Assembly: GCA_964452495.1 (NCBI GenBank)
Contig: CAYVMC010000039.1
Span: 1 to 9,417 of the forward strand
DNA: 9,417 bases
Origin: CALUTH01 sp964452495
GTDB taxonomy: Bacteria > Cyanobacteriota > Vampirovibrionia > Gastranaerophilales > Gastranaerophilaceae
Direction: 5' to 3'
The translations under genes and the position numbers were made by a program. Positions 6,204 to 9,417 of this stretch are shown one piece after another. Each line of letters opens with the position of its first letter. The stretch's first letter is position 1. Below the pieces are notes generated by a model. The model saw only the letters and a program-made list of their open reading frames with translations. It was not told the DNA's origin and did not search any database.

Positions 6204-6206
6204 TTT
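6194..6206 (+). terminator. SRP RNA 3' end: closing helix plus T-run
   Basis: GCACGAC (6194-6200), the 3' strand of the RNA's closing helix, is followed by six T residues (6201-6206). The RNA's own terminal structure therefore seems to serve as terminator. recF begins 11 bases after the T-run. Confidence 0.6.
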
Positions 6207-6217
6207 AATCAAGCTGT

Positions 6218-7303
6218 ATGAAAATTACCGAATTTGAACTAAAAAATTTCAGAAATTGTATATCGGTTAATAATAAAATTACCACCGAAAAAACTCTTCT
6301 TATAGGTAAAAATGGTCAAGGTAAAACAAATATTCTTGAAGCTATTTATTTCCTTTCAACACTGAAAAGTCCCAGAACTTCTAATATAAAAGAATTCGTT
6401 AACTTCAATTCAAATAATTTTTCAATAAAGGCAACTCTTGAGAAAAATAACGTTGAATCAGTTATTGAGGTAAAATACGAGTCCGGGCAGAAAAAAATAC
6501 TTCTTGTTAATGGTCTTAAAACTAATACACGAGAATTCAGGGGCTTTTTAAAAAGTGTACTATTTTCATCAGGAGACCTTATGCTATTGAGGGGAACCCC
6601 GCAGGATAGGCGGAATTGGCTTGATAGAGCTATTATTCAAATTTATCCGGCATACGATGAAAGATTAGCAAAGTATGAACGAATAAGGCTTCAAAAAAAT
6701 AAACTTTTAAAAGAAGAACATGTTAACATGGATTTACTTAAGATTTATAATGAACAATTAGCGGTAACAGGTGCCAACATTATTCATATAAGGAAAAAAT
6801 ATCTAAATGAAATATCACAAATTGCAGCCCAAAAGCATAAATTGATAAGTGATACAGAAGTATTAACCATCAACTACGGATATCAAGGTGATAATGTTGA
6901 AATAATACTCAACAATTTAAAGGATGAGCTTATACAGCGAAGAAATGAGGAAATCGCCCGAAAGCAGTGCTGTGTTGGACCTCATCGGGATGATGTTCTT
7001 TTCTATATAAATAATAATGATGCTACAAAGTTTGCATCACAAGGGCAGCAGAGAACACTTATTCTTGCTCTCAAGCTTGCTGAACTTGATATGCTGCAAG
7101 ATAAAACCGGTGAACCGCCTATTTTGCTGCTGGATGATGTTCTTGCGGAACTTGATGACCTGAGACAAAATTTCCTGCTTAAATCTATTAAAAACGGCAT
7201 ACAGACTATTCTGACATCCGTAGACACATTACTATTTGACGAGGAATTTTTAAATACCGTTACTCTTATCAGAGTTGAGGGCGGCTGCATTATCAATAAT
7301 TAA
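6218..7303 (+). CDS. recF: DNA replication and repair protein RecF
   Basis: RecF is a cytoplasmic SMC-like ATPase that with RecO and RecR loads RecA at gapped DNA. The 361-aa length is normal. The N-terminus FELKNFRNC (6-14) is the family opening. Walker A GKNGQGKTN (30-38), the GPHRDD motif (254-259), the ABC signature FASQGQQRT (272-280), Walker B PILLLDDVLAELD (301-313) and the switch region TILTSVD (330-336) are all intact. The start at 6218 matches other RecF N-termini. No Shine-Dalgarno precedes it; TTTAAT eight bases upstream (6204-6209) with TCGATA 17 bases before that is a possible promoter inside the SRP RNA gene. It is not next to dnaA/dnaN here. Its last 54 bases overlap the 3' end of the opposing ispD gene. 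Confidence 0.96.
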   Translation: MKITEFELKNFRNCISVNNKITTEKTLLIGKNGQGKTNILEAIYFLSTLKSPRTSNIKEFVNFNSNNFSIKATLEKNNVESVIEVKYESGQKKILLVNGLKTNTREFRGFLKSVLFSSGDLMLLRGTPQDRRNWLDRAIIQIYPAYDERLAKYERIRLQKNKLLKEEHVNMDLLKIYNEQLAVTGANIIHIRKKYLNEISQIAAQKHKLISDTEVLTINYGYQGDNVEIILNNLKDELIQRRNEEIARKQCCVGPHRDDVLFYINNNDATKFASQGQQRTLILALKLAELDMLQDKTGEPPILLLDDVLAELDDLRQNFLLKSIKNGIQTILTSVDTLLFDEEFLNTVTLIRVEGGCIINN

Positions 7304-7972
7304 TCCGGCAAGCAAAAGATCATTAGGAGTTGTTACTTTAAAACATATATTATCACCCGCTATTGTTTTTATTTGTGCAAGGTTAAAATTCAAAACAAGA
7401 GTGCAATCATCGGTTGCTGAGTTCATTTTTTGTTTTTGTGCAAGATAGTGCGCTTTTCTTATGATATTCAAATCAAAACCTTGCGGTGTTTGAACTCTTA
7501 CAAGTGATGAGCGTTGAGGAACGGTTTTAACACACGACTCATCATCAAGCAGATATATTGTATCATCTGACGGAATTACTGTTGATACTGCCTTATAAAT
7601 ATTAAGCTCCTCCAGAACTCTTATAATTATACTATCCGTAACGAACGGGCGTGCCGTATCATGAATAAGAACTTTACCGGAGTCCCGTACTATAGAAAAT
7701 ATCCCGTTAGAAACACTTTCCTGTCTTGTTTGTCCGCCGGGGACAATTCTTGATACTTTAGTGTACCCGTTCTTTTTTATTACATTTTTTGCAAAATCAA
7801 TGTACTCAGGATGACAAACAAAAATGATTTCATCTATACTTATATGACTGTTGAAAGTTTCTAATGAGTACTCAAATAAGTACTTTCCTTTTATTTCAAT
7901 AAATTGTTTTGGCGTTTTGCTTTCAACTCTGCTTCCGGTACCTGAAGCAAGTAGAATTCCGATATTTTTCAT
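7250..7972 (-). CDS. ispD: 2-C-methyl-D-erythritol 4-phosphate cytidylyltransferase (IspD family)
   Basis: IspD joins CTP and MEP to give CDP-methylerythritol in the non-mevalonate isoprenoid pathway, which also feeds undecaprenyl phosphate. The 240-aa product has LLASGTGSRV...TPKQF (7-24), with R15 and K22 matching E. coli R20 and K27, then GGQTRQESVSNG, VLIHDTARPF, VIPSDDTIY, VRVQTPQGF, a TDD metal/CTP motif and FKVTTPNDL near the end. The family usually has AAG or AGG where this has ASG. I chose ATG at 7972; an in-frame TTG at 7987 adds only five residues absent from homologues. TATAAT (7984-7979) lies six bases before this ATG and there is no Shine-Dalgarno. TarI, the related ribitol-phosphate cytidylyltransferase, is an alternative, but no TarJ-type partner is present. 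It follows the 443-aa gene by 18 bases and overlaps recF tail to tail. Confidence 0.88.
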   Translation of the reverse strand: MKNIGILLASGTGSRVESKTPKQFIEIKGKYLFEYSLETFNSHISIDEIIFVCHPEYIDFAKNVIKKNGYTKVSRIVPGGQTRQESVSNGIFSIVRDSGKVLIHDTARPFVTDSIIIRVLEELNIYKAVSTVIPSDDTIYLLDDESCVKTVPQRSSLVRVQTPQGFDLNIIRKAHYLAQKQKMNSATDDCTLVLNFNLAQIKTIAGDNICFKVTTPNDLLLAGLIIDNAAALNSDKSNGI

Positions 7973-7978
7973 AAGATA

Positions 7979-7984
7979 ATTATA
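7979..7984 (-). promoter_or_regulatory. -10 box six bases before the ispD ATG
   Basis: TATAAT on the minus strand (7984-7979), then TATCTT and the ATG at 7972. It would give a leaderless or near-leaderless ispD transcript starting at the end of the upstream gene. No convincing -35 is seen, so the evidence is the consensus hexamer, its spacing and the absence of a Shine-Dalgarno. Confidence 0.4.
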
Positions 7985-7990
7985 CAATGA

Positions 7991-9322
7991 TTATAAAAAT
8001 AATGCGTACGCAAAAATTTCTCCAACTAGATGATTGTAGTACTTGCCGTCATCTTTTGTAAAAAGGTTTTCCCAGTGGCTTTCAGGGGTTCCGTCAGTAG
8101 AATAAGACGGATTCGCTAACATTAAATGGTGTGTATTAGTATCATATCTCAGCGGAAATAAATCATCCATTTGCATAAAGCTCGGCAGTTTATCACTTGC
8201 AATTTCAAACCCGAAAAGACAATTTTTTATCCGATGCAATCTTTCTTCATACCTTGTACCGCCAGTATCATTATCATTTGAAACTTCTACTCCTGGGGCA
8301 AAATGTCTTTCATACTTAAATTGCTCAGACCAGTATTTTACTGTATCAAAATTATCAACAGGAACAAAAGCAGTTCCTGCATTTAACCCCATTTCCCTGT
8401 ATCTGTTAAAATCATCCGAACTCTTTTCTCCCACAAAACAAATAGTAGTACTTCCGGTACGTGATCTTATTTCGTTAGTGATATATTGCATTTGTTGGTA
8501 ATCCGGTAATCTCCCAACACCGGTATAATTCTCCATATCAAAGTTTCCTACGTGTTTTGCCGAATCAACAAATATAGCTTCAAAACCAAGTTCAATTAGT
8601 TTTACATGTTCCCGTATAAATAATTCAACATGCTCAGGATTATCCCATTTAAAAGGTTCATCATTTTGGTTCGGAGAGGCAACTTTTATCTGATCTTCTG
8701 ATATTATGGTTCTGAAACCTGTCTTAAGACCTCTGAAATGTGCTAAATCATTAAACGCTTTAAATTGTTCTTCCGGTGAAATTTTATCTGATATAGAAAA
8801 ATTTATAATATTATTACTATACCCTGCATTTAATCGTATTCCGTATATTGAATTTTCCTCCCATGGAGCTTTATTATACCCATCACCGTATATATTGGGA
8901 AATATTTGTGACAGTATAATACAATTAGCCCAGCTTTTTGCAGATGGTGGGATTGCAGGAAGCATTTTTATAGTGCTTATTATTCCATTTGAACATTTGT
9001 TATTATGCATTTCTGCAATTGCTCTGTTATTTATTTCTATATAGTTTGCAAATCTTCCCCAAGTATCTCCATAATCAGGAGTTTTAATTTCTTGCGGAAA
9101 GTTATCATAAAAACTTGTACATTCACATAAAGACACAATAGAATTAACTGCGTCCTTGAGGCTTCTTTCCAATAATTCATAAGGGAGGACATTAGCAATC
9201 CACTGTTTTAAATTTCCGCCATCAAGAGCTCTGTATTTTCGTTTTTCGCTCCAATGGTCGTAAGCAAGATCCGCAGATTCTTTATAAGCATTAATTAATT
9301 TATTTACCGGTGTATTAGTCAT
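7991..9322 (-). CDS. Uncharacterised TIM-barrel, glycosidase-like protein (alpha-amylase-clan-like motifs)
   Basis: I do not recognise a named family, but the 443-aa protein reads like a divergent GH13-type barrel. LAHFRGLKTGFRTII (193-207) resembles the barrel strand before the first catalytic region. GFEAIFVDSAKHV (246-258) resembles GH13 region II (GFRxDAxKH), with D253 as candidate nucleophile. TICFVGEKSSDDF (293-305) resembles region III, with E299 as candidate acid/base. VSNDNDTGG (347-355) may stand for region IV (NHD). Spacing D253-E299 (46 residues) is higher than the roughly 30 typical of amylases. No signal peptide or membrane segment exists, so it should be cytoplasmic. No Shine-Dalgarno; TATAAT lies six bases before the ATG. 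It is first of a likely two-gene unit with ispD. Another (beta/alpha)8 hydrolase family is quite possible, and substrate is unknown. Confidence 0.6.
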   Translation of the reverse strand: MTNTPVNKLINAYKESADLAYDHWSEKRKYRALDGGNLKQWIANVLPYELLERSLKDAVNSIVSLCECTSFYDNFPQEIKTPDYGDTWGRFANYIEINNRAIAEMHNNKCSNGIISTIKMLPAIPPSAKSWANCIILSQIFPNIYGDGYNKAPWEENSIYGIRLNAGYSNNIINFSISDKISPEEQFKAFNDLAHFRGLKTGFRTIISEDQIKVASPNQNDEPFKWDNPEHVELFIREHVKLIELGFEAIFVDSAKHVGNFDMENYTGVGRLPDYQQMQYITNEIRSRTGSTTICFVGEKSSDDFNRYREMGLNAGTAFVPVDNFDTVKYWSEQFKYERHFAPGVEVSNDNDTGGTRYEERLHRIKNCLFGFEIASDKLPSFMQMDDLFPLRYDTNTHHLMLANPSYSTDGTPESHWENLFTKDDGKYYNHLVGEIFAYALFL

Positions 9323-9328
9323 ATTAGG

Positions 9329-9334
9329 ATTATA
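9329..9334 (-). promoter_or_regulatory. -10 box six bases before the 443-aa gene
   Basis: On the minus strand TATAAT (9334-9329) is followed by CCTAAT and the ATG at 9322, with no Shine-Dalgarno. This is the same geometry as at ispD and suggests leaderless transcription. The -35 position (AATGTT) is poor, so another factor may help. Confidence 0.5.
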
Positions 9335-9366
9335 TTTGCAAATTTGAAATAAACATTACCCGAATT

Positions 9367-9386
9367 ATTAAGAAACATTAAGAAAA
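9367..9386. repeat. Two tandem 10-bp direct repeats upstream of the 443-aa gene
   Basis: ATTAAGAAAC (9367-9376) and ATTAAGAAAA (9377-9386) differ only at the last base and are one helical turn apart, ten bases upstream of the -35 position. The layout suits binding of an activator dimer, which could offset the weak -35, but two AT-rich decamers may also be chance. Confidence 0.35.
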
Positions 9387-9417
9387 CGGCAAAAACGAGA
9401 AAATTGAGATTGTTAAA

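Noticed and set aside
7003..7296. Minus-strand open frame of 97 codons
   Set aside because: Antisense to the conserved RecF C-terminal ATPase motifs; low-complexity Ser-rich shadow.
7973..7987. TTG start for ispD at 7987
   Set aside because: Adds five residues not seen at IspD N-termini, and would place the start upstream of the -10 box; ATG at 7972 fits R15/K22 numbering.
8706..9044. Plus-strand open frame of 112 codons
   Set aside because: Antisense to the 443-aa gene; hydrophobic appearance is typical of an antisense shadow.

Overview
The window is an AT-rich bacterial chromosomal segment. It carries standard-code housekeeping genes (recF, an ispD-family gene, elongator tRNA-Met, SRP RNA) together with heptose/LPS genes (gmhA and a GT9 heptosyltransferase), so the host very probably has an outer membrane. 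A low-GC gut lineage such as Gastranaerophilales/Vampirovibrionia (Melainabacteria) would fit. That assignment is inferred from gene content and protein character; no search was run. The large Alu-type SRP RNA is unexpected next to LPS genes.

Layout: 1-358 has no convincing gene. 359-1954 (minus) is a two-gene unit, a GT9 glycosyltransferase followed by gmhA, read from a promoter embedded in a 15-bp tandem repeat. 2021-3074 (plus) holds an unrecognised small gene and a DedA-family membrane protein whose first codons contain a 5-bp repeat. 3175-4619 (plus) is a broken GT-C (GT39-like) membrane glycosyltransferase with one in-frame amber codon and one frameshift. 4667-5353 (minus) is a lone PD-(D/E)XK nuclease-like protein with a cysteine cluster. 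5552-5628 (minus) is tRNA-Met, and behind it lies an exact 42-bp direct duplication of the tRNA 5' end and leader. 5943-6203 (plus) is a large SRP RNA with its own extended -10 promoter and a T-run terminator. It is followed 14 bases later by recF (6218-7303). On the minus strand a divergent TIM-barrel, glycosidase-like gene (9322-7991) is followed by ispD (7972-7250), which overlaps the recF 3' end tail to tail by 54 bp.

How they fit together: GmhA makes a heptose precursor and the GT9 enzyme would transfer the activated heptose to LPS. DedA proteins recycle undecaprenyl phosphate and GT-C enzymes use polyprenyl-phosphate sugars, so 359-4619 reads as a cell-envelope glycan region in which one glycosyltransferase has decayed. 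The remainder is housekeeping plus one possible defence/accessory gene beside a tRNA.

Most notable points: the large SRP RNA with a GAGA tetraloop; the double-hit GT-C pseudogene; two short tandem repeats placed where slippage would alter a promoter or a reading frame; the shuffled tRNA fragments; the PD-(D/E)XK orphan; the alpha-amylase-like motifs in the 443-aa protein; and a recurring arrangement (-10 box, then 6-8 bases, then ATG, with no Shine-Dalgarno) that suggests leaderless transcripts. No CRISPR array, insertion sequence or complete multi-gene novel system was seen.
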